A stretch of 61,422 nucleotides of DNA from Terfezia claveryi (taxonomy: Eukaryota > Ascomycota > Pezizomycetes > Pezizales > Pezizaceae): positions 1-61,422 of the forward strand of contig WHUX01000278.1 in the NCBI GenBank assembly GCA_015179025.1, in the 5' to 3' direction. Shown here piece after piece: positions 1 to 10,741 of this stretch (position 1 is the stretch's first letter; each line of letters starts with the position of its first letter). Both the position numbers and the translations under genes were made by a program. The notes beneath the pieces were generated by a model. It did not search any database and was not told where the DNA came from. It was given only the letters and a program-made list of their open reading frames with translations.

Positions 1-2
1 GG

Positions 3-2824
3 CCACTGCCACCGTCTCGAAAGCGTCGGTTCTCCAACACCAGAGATACTACTAATTTAGATTATGATATAGACGAAGTCAATTTCACAGATATTATATC
101 TGCTGATGTTGATTACTACTCTGATTCATACCATAGCAAGGGATCTGATAGGGAGGCTCGAACTTTGGGTATTGAACTAAAATCCGATGAGGGAAGTCAG
201 CACATTGATACAATCACCTATCCACGTGCAGGCAACCCAATATGTCCACATGTATTTCCGGAGGAAGACCGAAACTTCAATTTGTTTGCTCCATTCCGCA
301 CCTCAATTGATTATCGACTGGCACGCTTCTTCAATTCTACAAAGACCTCACAGTCAAAGATCGACCAGTTTTTCAAGGATAACCTCTTGAAAGGCCTCAA
401 TCCAACGCACGAGGTTCAATTTCGGTCAGCATATACAATGTATAAGCTTATCGACGCAGCGGCAAATAAACCTTCCTGGCACTCAGGAACAGTGAACTAC
501 CCATTACTCAAGGGGGTGGCCTTTTATTATCGGAATATTATTGCAGCAGTGAAGTACCTTCTATGCCAAAAGGTTTATGCCAGCGAGATAGCCTGGGGCC
601 GGCGGCAAGAATACGACAACGAAGGAACAGGGTATATAGTGAGATCCATACTGCACAGTGGTGGGAAGACACTCAGGTGAGCAATTTGTGTATACTACAT
701 CGGATATCCAACTAACTGAAATGGATAGGCTTTGCTACCTGAAGGCGGGACACTTGTTCCATTTTACTAGCATCAGATGAAAATCACCTAACGAATTTCT
801 CTGGAGACAAAAAGTTATGGCCTGTTTATATGAGTATAGGCAATATCGGAAGCTCCATACGCAATACACATATGATGCATGCCTGGATACCAATTGCACT
901 ACTACCGATTGGCCCGAAACGAATCAACAAAATACCTGGGTATTCGGTAGAAACGCAGGAAATTCAGGCATTGCAAACCATACACGATGTTTTGGCGCAT
1001 TTGCTAAAACCGCTATCTGACGTGAGATGTCAGAAAGGCTACGAGATGGTTTGTGCTGATGGGAAAGTACGCTTATGCTTTCCTAAGCTCTTTTGTTGGC
1101 TCGCTGACTATATGGAAAATGCTACAATCCATGGTATTGCAAACAACCGCTGCCCTTCTTGCACAATTCCGACCGAGAAGCTTGGTGAGTATTCAGGAAG
1201 TGGTTATCCAGCTCACTCACATCAAAATTATGCCGCAGCGTACAACGATTCCGACGCTGTCAGTTTGAAAGCAAACGGCGTTAAAAACATCAAAAACGCC
1301 TTGTGGTCAGTCCCAAATATAAATCCGCCTGAGCTCGTTCGAGCAGATGTTTTGCACAATATCCTCCTAGGAGTGTTAAATCATTTAATGGATTGGATTC
1401 AAGGTTTTCTAGAATACTATGAGCGGATTAATGCATTTGACTATGTCTGGCATCGGTTGCCTCCCTACCCCGGATTTTCAGTTCCGACTAAGGGATACCG
1501 AGTTGTTTCACAATGGTCGGGAAAGGAAATGCGGAACTTTGGTAAAGTCATTCTTGGAACATTTACCGCGGCATTGCGTCGGAAGGCCAACCAACCACGG
1601 CCTACCGGAGGTCAGGTACAGGAGTTCAACCGAGCAATTCGCTGCGTACGTAGCATCACTGACTTCTATCTCATGACTCTGTATCCTAGTCATACGGATA
1701 AGACAGTTTCTTATTTACAAGAATATTTGTGTGTGTTTCATGAAACTAAAGCTGTGTTCTTGAGGTTCCGTGCTGATAAAAAAACAAGAAAGGCTGCTGC
1801 AGAAGCACATAAGGATTTGTTGAAGGAACAAGCGGGATCATTGGTTGAAGACCTCAGGGTGTCGGAAAAGGTTAGGATGCGTCAAGAAAATACCTTGCAC
1901 CATCGGGAATTGGTGAATGAGATTTTACAAGAAGGGGCGCACTTCAATTTCCCAAAAATCCATTTAATCTCCCATTATGCTGAACAGATTCTGAAGTTTG
2001 GGGCTCTAGCTCAATATTCCACGAATATCAGTGAAGCTATGTATAAAGGCCTTAAGGATGCTTACCGTCGAAGTAATAGGGTTAATGCAACACCACAGAT
2101 AGTTACTACCTACACGAGGGATCATACTTTTGCTATGAAGGACTTGACACTTAATCTATGGAACCAGGTTAGGCAAAACGGAGATGTGACGCCAGGTGTC
2201 GGAAAACAGGTCTACTTGAAGTTGCGGGGGAAAATTGAGTTGGGATTAATATCCAGCCTCGAGGATCTGGAGCGTGTAACTGGCTTGCCAGATCTGGTGC
2301 TAACAACGCAAGCGTTTTTAAGGCAGGAAGTTAGAAGCATGGATTCTGACCCTACCGAGCTGTTAGTTCAGGAAATTCATTCATATGGGGTGCTTCAAAT
2401 TCCAGTGCCAAAATTCAGTAGAGAAGGGTTCATTTTGCACAATGCTAGATGCACCGAGAAATTTCACCGGAAGAAAAGATACGATTGGATATGGGTAAGG
2501 AGACAGCGTGCATTGGATGAGGCACCAGTAGGGATGCTGAATGGTCGAATACTAGGACGAATCAATGCATTGTTCAAAGTAATAACTATAGCAGGAATGG
2601 TGCACCGGTTGGCGCATGTAAATCTGCTTCAATGCATTGGGTTGAATGCTGTGCAGGGCACGGAAGGGATGGTTCGCGTTGGATTGCCGATGAGTGGGGA
2701 AGGGGTTATAGTTAAGATATCACAAATAGAAGGGATTGCGCATTTGATACCATTAGAGCCGGGGGAAAGTTGGTTGGTAAATAATAGAATAGACTTAGAG
2801 ACATGGAATATGATTTATGATTAG
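3..2824 (+). pseudogene. Plavaka-type (CACTA superfamily) transposase, decayed, 5' end outside window
   Basis: This is the transposase gene of a fungal Plavaka/CACTA DNA transposon, which would cut and paste the element. The frame is open from the first bases of the window, so the start lies upstream. Visible hallmarks are a QWWEDTQ motif just before 676, then LPEGGTLVP, SDENHLTNFSGDKKLWPVY and a long C-terminal half with a CPSC pair near 1150. A phase-0 GT-AG intron fits 677-728, because it joins DTQ to ALLPEGG in frame. Two single-base frameshifts are visible: one near 629-635 just before the WWEDTQ motif, and one near 762-767 between VPF and LASDE. From 830 to the stop the frame is uninterrupted for 664 codons. 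The family call rests on motif order and is fairly secure. The gene as read is broken, unless the shifts are sequencing errors. Confidence 0.8.
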
Positions 2825-3014
2825 GAAATAATAAACTTGTGACCAGTTGAGAGAAGAGCCACAAAGAACATGAAGTGTCGGATGTAAAACAGGTGCCAGG
2901 CCAATATTAGGAGGGCATGTGTGGGGGCGTATAGAGGTAAGCAGAAAATTGTAACACATGGGATGGTATAAAAGTAGTTGATACGTCCGGATATAGATTT
3001 GTTTATTTTTTCTG

Positions 3015-3195
3015 CTGAAGTTTGAGGGTGCACATAGGGTGTATGAGAGGCAGTGGGAATTTGGTGGTGTTCGAGGTGTAGAGCATATATTTTGAGGATG
3101 CGCATGGGGTACATGAGTGGGAGCAGAAATTTTGTAGTATGAACAGGGTATATGAGAGGCAGCAGGAATTTGGTGGTGCACCAGGTGGAACAAAA
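3015..3195. repeat. Imperfect tandem repeat, about 3 units of 50-65 bp
   Basis: Three degenerate units share the phrase GGTRTATGAGAGGCAG followed by GGAATTTGGTGGTG. They lie in the gene-free gap between the Plavaka and copia remnants. No coding function is seen. Confidence 0.5.
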
Positions 3196-3247
3196 CTAGT
3201 TGCTGCGTCATGATGGAGAATTTTTTTTCCTGATGTGAGAAGAAGCT

Positions 3248-4110
3248 ATGAGAAAATTCTTCACACTAGAAGAACGAGGCCTGCCACAGCACTATTTGGG
3301 GATGACATTTACATGGCACAAAGACGAGGTGGTCATAACAGGGGCAGATCAGATTGAGGAGCTGGCAAGAGAAGTCAAGATAGGTCATACGGCAAAAAGC
3401 CCCTACTTGGAGGATGGACCGCAGGAGATATGAGACAAGTGCAATATTCAGGAATTCCAGGCAATAACAGGGTGGCTCCTATACATTGCTCGAATGTGGC
3501 GACCCGATATTCGCTATGCAGTCCAAAGACTATCCATTGTGGCATCCAAGCCTTCAGCTCATGACCGGCGAAAGGCACTCAAGGTTATTGCGTATTTGCT
3601 GGGAACAAGAGACCTAGGAATAAGTCTCAAAGGAGAAGACATGAGACATATCGATATCTATACTGATGCGGGAGAAGAAGCATTAGAGCAGAAGGCAACA
3701 AGTGGAATTTTGATCATGGCTGGGAAGTCACCAATAGGATGGACCTCCAGGAAGCAGAATGTGACTACGTTGTCATCCACAGAGGCGGAATATATTGCCA
3801 TGGGGCAGGGGCACAAGATGCACTATGGATTGGAAAGTTGCTGGATCATTGCGGTATTAAGTCTGAAATTTGGCTGTGGACAGACAGTAGAGGAGGGGCA
3901 AATCTCTCATATAATCCAGACTTTTACAAACGAACGAAACATATTCGGCGACGACATCACTTTGTACGGGAATGCGTGGAAGAAGGATTGCTAAGCGTGC
4001 ATTGGGTGCCTGGTGAAGAGAATCCGGCAGATATGCTGACTAAGTGTGTAACAGGAGAACGATTGATGTGTCTTGCTGTAAATGCAGGTGTGAAGGCAGC
4101 CAGCAATTAG
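3248..4110 (+). pseudogene. Ty1/copia pol 3' part: reverse transcriptase end and RNase H
   Basis: This is the C-terminal part of a copia retrotransposon polyprotein. The RT tail is recognisable from the GLPQHYLGM motif. After an in-frame TGA at 3431-3433 the same frame continues into WRPDIRYAVQRL, then the RNase H block with IYTDAGEE, TSGILIMAGKSPIGWTS and LSSTEAEYIAM. A one-base shift near 3808 moves the signal to the next frame. That frame carries DALWIGKLLDHCG, WTDSRGGANL, KRTKHIRRRHHFVREC and PADMLTKCV, the normal end of a copia pol. GAG, protease and integrase are absent, so the copy is 5'-truncated and dead. A polypurine run (AGGGGGG) follows the stop directly and abuts the LTR. Confidence 0.85.
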
Positions 4111-4117
4111 AGGGGGG

Positions 4118-4391
4118 TGTTGAAGAATAATTGCCGGCTAAGTAGGAAGCGGGATATCAAGGACAAGGCCGGATCCGGATCAAGAGTGAAGGGCAAGACC
4201 GGATCAGGCAAGAACGCTGAAGAACAAAAGTTTTCATTAATGTTACCATTTCTCGTGATCAGTATGCTTGGTGCTGTTGTTCATGTATTTAAGCTGATGT
4301 TGTCTGCCCTTCTGTATGTGAAGTATCATCGCGAATACATATCTCTTCTCCTCCGTATACATTGCAGTGCGACCACTGCTCGGTTTTTACA
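4118..4391 (+). repeat. Probable copia 3' LTR
   Basis: The LTR begins with TGTTGAAGAATAA directly after the polypurine tract of the copia remnant and probably ends with GGTTTTTACA. The reverse-strand copia LTR at 53.9-54.3 kb also starts with TGTTGAA and ends with TTTTACA, which supports both boundaries. The 5' LTR is missing, so no target duplication can be tested. The right end is the less certain one. Confidence 0.55.
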
Positions 4392-6080
4392 AAGAAGGTA
4401 GCGCGGGCTTAAGAAAAGATACGGAATAAGACTATGGGTACTAGAAAAGGTGCGGAATAAGACTATGGGTACAAGATACATAGAAATTGTAGGAGAGATG
4501 AAGAAGAGGAGGAGGTTCCGGATGCAGAATGAACCAGGAAATCAGTAATCCTGCGCTGAGCAGTGTTGAAGTTCCAGAAGCTCAATGCGCTTTTCCTCAC
4601 GGTTGAGGACATGTTGTAGCTCAGTTAATATTGGCTGTAGGTTCAGCTTGAAGTGAGAAGAGGAGCAATTCGATGTGGGCTAGGGCTGCAGAAGGCATAA
4701 CCGGAGGAGGTGTGATCAAACAGCGTTTGATATGTCGCCATTTCGACTTCGGGTTTAGAGATACACTCGGTGGTCTGTAAGTATTCGCTTGCATGTGGGA
4801 CTTGTAATCTATGGAGTTGTGCGTGCTCTTATTCTGCGTGCTCTGTTGGTTATTCCTTATCGATAAGGCTGCCTAATTGAGTAACGCGCATCTCTTGTTA
4901 CAAGCATATACTAAGCCAAAAAAAAAATAAGAATATTCTTATAATGAAAATATGCTTATTTACTATGGGGGAACACTGGAGGTATGCTTGTAACGAATAT
5001 ATGCTTGTATTAGGTATGCTTGTAATGAGGTTTATCTGTAATGATCACAACCAGAGCGTAGGTACAGGTATAGCTATTGGGGAGCGTAATTCGAAGCATT
5101 GAAACGCGTACAGCGATCCCAACCTATAACGCCAGAGCCTAGGTATATTTAGATATCGCGACGTGTAGCGAAAGGGCGTTTGGTGCATAACACAGAGCTT
5201 TTTGCCTAGGCTCAGAACTAACTCACGACTACCTACATACATAGGAGATAGGTATAGTATTGTATGTAGGCCACACACGTTCCAGTAATCGAGTGATGTC
5301 TCACAGGAATCTGTGTATTTCAGAGGTTTTCTCGTGTTCAGACAGGCGAACTCAGTAAATAATAATACTTAATGGTCTACATGAAGGAACTCTAAAGAAA
5401 AGAAGGAGGGTGAGAAGAGATGGAGTAAAGGTGAAATTATGAGGGTTAGTTTTCAAAGGGTTTCAGAGTCTGGCGGCACTCTGGGTCAGGGCTGTGTGAC
5501 ATGTATATCAAGTGCTGAGATAGGGACATCCTCCTCTGCCTCTGTTAACTTCTGCTGCTGTAACATGACTTCTTCTTTATTGCCTGAAAGCCCCCGTACT
5601 CTACCGTATCTCCTAGAGTTGATCGTGATATACCGTGAACTGCTGCTACCTTTCGAGTGGATTATATTCTGCTAATCCAGACCGATTGGCTTTCAAGGCC
5701 TCTTGCAATCGTTGCTCAATTCCTCAGTTTCCTGGCTAACCGGCATTTCTTCAGGGTATATGTTGCATCTACTATTAAATATATTTCTTCATTTTCTTCT
5801 ATTTACACCTTGCTTCACTGTATTTTTATTTTTTTTTTCAAATACCACTGTAGGATATGTGTACATGTCTTGAATATTAACGTTCTTTTCTTCATTTGTT
5901 TTAACTATCGCCATTCTGATAGCCACACTCATACTAGCCAACCCGGGTTAGCTGTCCGGTTGCATTGCCAGAAGCTGTACCGGTACCAGTCGATATTGGT
6001 TGTGAGGGTTCTTGATGTGGGCCAGGGGAGACCCGCAGGTGAGAACACTGCAAGTCAAGTTGGAGGTACGTTAAGTACTT
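4392..6080. other. Gene-free stretch with degenerate short repeats
   Basis: No convincing gene is seen. There is a 31-bp near-duplicate (GCGGAATAAGACTATGGGTA occurs in two variants, 4415-4475), a TATGCTTGTA phrase repeated at 4985-5030, and a T-rich stretch at 5760-5900. ORFs here are short, of odd composition and unlike known families. Confidence 0.4.
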
Positions 6081-6260
6081 TTGTTCACTGCCACTAGCCG
6101 AAAGTTGGTGTTGGTTTGTATGACAGGCAAGCAATACATAAAAAGTCGGCAGCCTGCTGTTTACTGGAACTTTGCGCTGCATCAACAGTACGGAGAAAGG
6201 TGGGGAACCGATTGTTGTTCAAAAGCACACATTGGGAGCCGAGCAAGTCATAATCATGAT

Positions 6261-6287
6261 CAAAGCCCTAGTCTGGTTTCAAAGCCC
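6261..6287 (+). mobile_element. Micro-insertion, 11 bp with perfect 8-bp direct repeats
   Basis: CAAAGCCC (6261-6268) and CAAAGCCC (6280-6287) flank the 11-bp insert TAGTCTGGTTT. The paralogous A2 flank reads GATCAAAGCCCCAGAGC with no insert (near 34,460-34,480, reverse strand), which looks like the unoccupied site. Confidence 0.7.
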
Positions 6288-6295
6288 CGGAGCTG

Positions 6296-6323
6296 GCAAT
6301 GCCATAACCAGACTAGCAATGCC
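6296..6323 (-). mobile_element. Micro-insertion, 12 bp with perfect 8-bp direct repeats
   Basis: GCAATGCC is repeated either side of ATAACCAGACTA, which is TAGTCTGGTTAT on the reverse strand. The A2 flank has a single GGCAATGCCAG at this place. It lies 8 bp after the previous insertion. Confidence 0.7.
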
Positions 6324-6349
6324 AGTAGTTTGGTTGGCACCAATGCCAG
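6318..6349 (+). mobile_element. Micro-insertion, 16 bp with perfect 8-bp direct repeats
   Basis: AATGCCAG (6318-6325 and 6342-6349) brackets TAGTTTGGTTGGCACC. Its left duplication overlaps the right duplication of the preceding insertion, so two independent events hit almost the same site. Confidence 0.7.
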
Positions 6350-6884
6350 TGGATCCAACTTCCCAGAGAGGTTTAGTTCCCGGAAAGACTGGGAAAAAGA
6401 GTCCACATAATAAGTTGGAAAAGTAAGGAAGTATTTAGTTACGGATAGCACAAAGTTGGACAAGCATGGCTTTAGTTACGGTATATGCACAATATATCAC
6501 CTTGTGGAACAAAGCCCTATGTGCGTGACTTGTTAGATAAAACAGTTGGGCCATGGCAGCTGCCAGAGGTCGAGGCCGAAGACAACCCACGCAGAGCTGA
6601 TGTCTGACATACCCACCCACCTTGTCATACATACAGTACATATCCTTTGACAATTACATCTGAGGGTACTTACTGTAGAAGTTCTTGCATGGGGTGAACG
6701 CCGTCGCCGTAGTCAATGATCTTACACAAAGAGAGTTTAAATTTACCCCCAGCCTCCCCGAGTTTGGTTGCATGAACCTTTGTAGACTAATTCAATCCAT
6801 CTTACAGCCTTTACCTAGTCTGGTTGTGCCTTTACCGTAGGTTGCATTGAATTCTGTTTTCAGAACAAAGGTGATAAAAGGGCC

Positions 6885-6926
6885 GTTCATCCTAGTCTGG
6901 TTGGCACAACACCCTCTAGTTCATCC
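6885..6926 (+). mobile_element. Micro-insertion, 26 bp with perfect 8-bp direct repeats
   Basis: GTTCATCC occurs at 6885-6892 and 6919-6926. The insert starts TAGTCTGGTTGGCACAA and ends CTCTA. The A2 copy (GGCCGTTAATCCCCATACC) and the A3 copy (CCGTTCATCCCCATCAC) both show one uninterrupted site. Confidence 0.8.
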
Positions 6927-6996
6927 CTATACCTGCAGTTTGCTACTCTACCTTTGACGAGCAGACTGAATAGCAACTCCAAACCTGCTACAGTCT

Positions 6997-8735
6997 ATGG
7001 ACAAAGTTGAGAGAGGTAGAAGTATGGCCCAATGCACTGGCACACCACCTAAAGAGACCACACAGATGCCACAAACGAGATCACAAACTGGGATCGGGGC
7101 TTCAGCACATCAAAAAAAGGTAATACTACAGTCATACCTGTACAAGGAATACCCCCCATAAATTGTTTCAATGTTAACGTATATAAAAGACCCAGGAGTC
7201 CGATGCCGCAAGGGCTACAGCTGCACTCTCGCCTCAAGCAGGTGATTCTACTACTGAATCTTCAGCTGTATGTTTGTGTGAACTTTTAAAACTGTCTCTA
7301 CTTGGTTTAGATATCATAACACTGAATTCTGATATTCGTAATAATGATTTGAAGTTCTCCCCTTCTCCTGACACTTTGATCCGCCGGTTGTGTTTGGCAG
7401 TTGAACAAGGTTAACATATTGATAGAAACAATTGAGGACTCGAAAACGCCCTTACAAAGCGGATTACAGCGAAACTATTGCGGAGTTCAAGGATTATATC
7501 GTAAAATTGCATCGTCGCATTGATACACAACCATCCGCTGGCCATGGAGGGAGCCGTTCCCAAAAAGTCGACACCCTAGGCCTTATACAGCCGTTCGCGC
7601 ATATCCTAGAATCTATGCAACATCGAGTAATCTCAGATTTGGAGGATGGTAATCGCCGTTTGAGAGAAGTAATCGCTGCCGACAGAGAGTACTATGACTC
7701 AATGGGGGGTAACTTGGGCCTACCAGAGCCCGTCGGAATCTTAGATTTGGACAAGTTCCTGAATAAGCCCCATGATTACATTAACAAGGCGGTATTCACA
7801 TGTATGTCTGGCGGTCAATGGGCTATGTCTAACACTTGGGATGGAATTTGGCAAATGCTTCCTGAAGATATTGGTGGAATTCTGGCTCGTACGCAACAGA
7901 ACATATATTCTGAGGCATTAAAACCTTGCGATATTCCATATTTGGGGACTTACCTTCCGACACTCATCATTTCCGCTGCTGTGATTCCTATTACCTGGGA
8001 CTTCGACCATCGCACCCTTGATTTTCTCGGCGATGATTACATCCAGCAATGTGTGGCTGACCTGCATAAGTCTATTAATAGTTCTAACAATACGAGTGCG
8101 TGGAAAATTCCTAATCTTCACCTTATGTTCCTTCAGGTCTGGTTCAAGAGGCTGACAGAGTGGAACATGCAGCGTACGACGTTCACTGTGTCAGGGCCTA
8201 CGCAGTATCTGCCTTGATGAGTGGAAACCAACGATTTGAATTGGAGCGAGCGAAAAAAATCGATGCACTTGCACGCACGATTCACGATTTTCTGAGGCCA
8301 CTTGGGATTATCGAGGGTTCAAGGGTGGAAGATTATCTACGAGATGCGATAAATTTTGCAGCAGAAGCGGGACTGACATTCATGCAACAACCAATTTACC
8401 CTCTGCCCCGTAGAACCGGATGTCAACCTGGAGATAATTTCGATCCACGCTTCATGATTGCTGAGGGTATACGTCCCGGTAGTGCTGAGGAATCAAAATT
8501 GGTGGAAGCGGGGGCCAGGGTGGCCATGATTTTGTCACCCCCCTTCCTAGGAATGGGCCTCTGGAATACGTATAAGCGGAGTGCACTTCCTAACGTGGAA
8601 ACTACCAATGATAAAGAGCTTGGGACCACTACCGTCATTATCCGGAAAGGAAACGTCGTTTGTTACACCATGAAAGAAGGCAAGGGTGATGGAAAATCAG
8701 TGGAATTCCCCACAATGGAGGAGGAAGAATTTTAG
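6997..8735 (+). CDS. Unrecognised four-exon gene, family copy A1 (475 aa)
   Basis: I do not recognise this protein. Four exons fit: 6997-7119, 7196-7267, 7426-8095 and 8173-8735, joined by GT-AG introns with phases 0, 0 and 1. Splice sites include GTAATA, GTATGT and GTGCGT donors, with TTAAC or CTGAC branch sites before the acceptors. The joined frame is 1428 nt with one terminal stop. Exon 1 carries QMPQTRSQT. Exon 3 starts basic (RTRKRPYK), then a helical, possibly coiled-coil part, then SNTWDGIWQMLPEDIGGILA and WDFDHRTLDFLGDD. Exon 4 holds YDVHCVRAYA, LRPLGIIEGSRVEDYLRDAIN, FDPRFMIAEGIRPGS and an acidic EEEEF end. No signal peptide or membrane span is seen. The same exon pattern recurs in four more copies, which is the main support for the splicing model. 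Function is unknown. Confidence 0.75.
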
Positions 8736-8974
8736 TAATGAGGAGTACCACTAAGAGAAATTGGTTTTCTTACATGTATGATTTCTGTTAATCTTATTGG
8801 ATAGTTCGAGGGGAATTAAGTTCCCATGCCCGCAAATGACAGACCAGAACAATATCACATATTGCGCTTGCTCGCGTGTTGCTTGCTTGACCACTGTAGT
8901 ACTTCGGACAAATGCCCTTGTTGAACTGAAAAGATTGGGTAAAAAATACTTATGTATATAAGTTCTGATTCGTT

Positions 8975-9020
8975 GCGGAATCCTAGTCTGGTTGGCACAA
9001 GCCTCTCGTAGGCGGAATCC
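8975..9020 (+). mobile_element. Micro-insertion, 28-29 bp with 8-9 bp direct repeats
   Basis: GCGGAATCC is repeated at 8975-8983 and 9012-9020 around an insert starting TAGTCTGGTTGGCACAAGCC. The A3 downstream flank (reverse strand near 39,360) reads CCGTTGGCGATCCAGTCGAT with a single target copy. Confidence 0.75.
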
Positions 9021-9224
9021 AGTCGATAGGTATATCGGCGGGCTTGGCAGGAAGCTTGGCAAGGACCTCGGAGAACCTTATAAGGATTCCTCAGAGTTGA
9101 GGAATCCATGCTTCATTATACATATCACATCATCCCACGCCGGTATGGACCGTGCAATTGCGAGATGCGAGATTGCCCCAGCCGTCCCGGGATGAAATAA
9201 AAAAATAAATATCACATATATAGT

Positions 9225-9325
9225 TTGCTTGCTCAATCCCCGCTTGCTAGATCTCCCGCTTACCCAATCCCGCTTACTCAATTCAATCCCCCGCCTGCTT
9301 AATTCCCTACCAGCGCTTACACTGA
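9225..9325. repeat. Imperfect tandem repeat, about 5 units of 17-21 bp
   Basis: Units follow the pattern GCTTGCTCAATCCCC with variants (GCTTACCCAATCCC, GCTTACTCAATTC, GCCTGCTTAATTCCC). It is a small minisatellite with no visible coding role. Confidence 0.5.
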
Positions 9326-9383
9326 ATTCGTACATCTGACCCATCACGAACGTCTTTTTTTGCATTGGCAACGACGGTCAGCA

Positions 9384-9453
9384 CATGAGGCAGGATTCGA
9401 ACCTACGAACGCAATTGCATTCACCAAGATGATTCCTAACTACACCATCCACT
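9384..9453 (-). other. tRNA-like sequence, SINE head or tRNA pseudogene
   Basis: On the reverse strand there is a good A box (TGGTGTAGTTAGG, 9435-9447) and a perfect B box (GGTTCGAATCC, 9393-9403) at normal spacing. The D stem GGTG/CATC and T stem GTAGG/CCTGC pair. The anticodon and acceptor stems do not pair, so a working tRNA is unlikely. A tRNA-derived SINE or a decayed tRNA copy is the better reading. Confidence 0.45.
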
Positions 9454-9581
9454 CCCCCACTTGTCAGACATGCTGTGCGCGACTAGTCTGGTTGATGTAC
9501 GAGCCATCAGACGCAAACTCTGCACATGTAGCCGGGTGGGTGGCCAAGTCGGAAGGCTATTAGGTAGACGAAGGGTGGAAA

Positions 9582-9807
9582 GTGTGTCACGAAAGGACTG
9601 GGATACCTAGGAGAGGAGGCCACAGTATCAGGTTCAGAACGACATGCCATAGCTTTTCACACAAGGAGACTAACGTGCTAGCCATCCCATCCGATTCCGC
9701 CGCAACCATATCCAGTACTCTAAACATTTCCAAAGGACAGTCGGCAAGCGGGATCAAATGCGAGATAGTAGAGGTACTAGAGGAATGTCACTTCAAGCAA
9801 CACGATA
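9582..9807 (+). pseudogene. LINE ORF2 RNase H fragment, left part
   Basis: The frame contains LAIPSDSAATISSTLNISKGQ, a typical mid-RNase H block of fungal Tad/I-like non-LTR retrotransposons, followed by CEIVEVLEE. It ends at a TA dinucleotide where a MITE sits. The missing half of the domain resumes right after the MITE. Confidence 0.55.
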
Positions 9808-10386
9808 CAGTGGTGTCGCGTTATAAGAAACTGTGCCTCGGTCCCGTCAAAATTTGTATGGGAAAACAAGAAACTCTCGTTATAGGAAAGTTTCTTAAGT
9901 CTTTGCTTTGTAACACATAGAGTTTCTTATAACAGTTGGTCCATGTCGCATGAACAATTACCCCGCCGCATTGTGCAAATTGTTTCTCCACCAATTTACA
10001 GTGAAAATCAAGTGAATAAAGTCTCATTCTACTTGCCGAAGTTGCCTCTATACAGATAAATTGTTTTTCAATTAGATTGTTCTCCTACTAAGTCATGCTG
10101 GCTATGAGTTCAAACTCGCCAGGCATGGACTCAGACTGAAAAGAGCGAGAGGATGTTTGCTCACATCATCATATGCTATACGCCGACCATGCACCAGAAG
10201 CCCTTGAACTTCTTTCGTCTAGAAGGTATGGCTCGCCGGACGCAGCATCAGACAGACATTACCAGGTATTTTACCCCCTCCTCGGACATTTCCTAATTTT
10301 TGTGTATATCTCTCGTTATAAGAAACCTCGCGTTATAAGAAACTCTGTGGTGGTCCCAAGCAGTTTCTTATAACGCGACACCACTG
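9808..10386. mobile_element. Pogo/Tigger-like MITE (copy P1), 579 bp, inside the LINE fragment
   Basis: Perfect 26-bp terminal inverted repeats start CAGTGGTGTCGCGTTATAAG and the element is flanked by TA on both sides (9806-9807 and 10387-10388), the Tc1/mariner-pogo signature. The motif GTTATAAGAAAC is repeated near both ends. There is no transposase inside, so it is non-autonomous. Related copies lie at 37.97, 42.09 and about 19.0 kb. Confidence 0.88.
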
Positions 10387-10741
10387 TACATCCATTTCTT
10401 GGGTCTGCTCACACATCGGAATCCAAGGAAACGAGGAAGCCGATAAGTTAGCATCTTTCGCCTCCGCTCCACGATAGTTCTACTTGTCCCCTCAAGAGTA
10501 ACAGAAGGAGGGATCATACAGATCTCAAAGGCAATCAGGAGCGGGCACGCACGTCCAAAACCTTCGGTATCCGGGGAGCAGAATGGAATTGACACGCACG
10601 GTCGGCAAACACATGCCTGAGAAACGGCAAAGGGCCCCATAAGACAAATCCGACTCAAGCGCCTGCCAGTGCGGACACCACACACAGGACGGTCGACACA
10701 TCACTTTCGACTGTCTAGACTTCGGAGACTATGGGGATATA
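10387..10741 (+). pseudogene. LINE ORF2 RNase H and C-terminal zinc-finger fragment, right part
   Basis: Immediately after the MITE the frame reads SISWVCSHIGIQGNEEADKL, the standard end of a LINE RNase H domain. Further on comes a CQCGHHTQDGRHITFDC cysteine/histidine cluster, typical of the LINE ORF2 C-terminus. Removing the MITE and one TA joins QHD and TSISW in frame. A stop near 10,473 shows the copy is also decayed on its own account. Confidence 0.6.

Noticed and set aside
5657..6097. 146-codon forward ORF with hydrophobic stretches
   Set aside because: The hydrophobicity comes from a T-rich stretch, it has no supported start, and its 3' part overlaps the duplicated flank of gene copy A1.
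8160..8217. Overlap of two ORFs in gene copy A1 as two separate genes
   Set aside because: All five copies show a consistent 65-97 bp intron here with matching phase, so one spliced gene explains the overlap better.
9384..9453. A functional tRNA gene
   Set aside because: Acceptor and anticodon stems do not pair on either strand.
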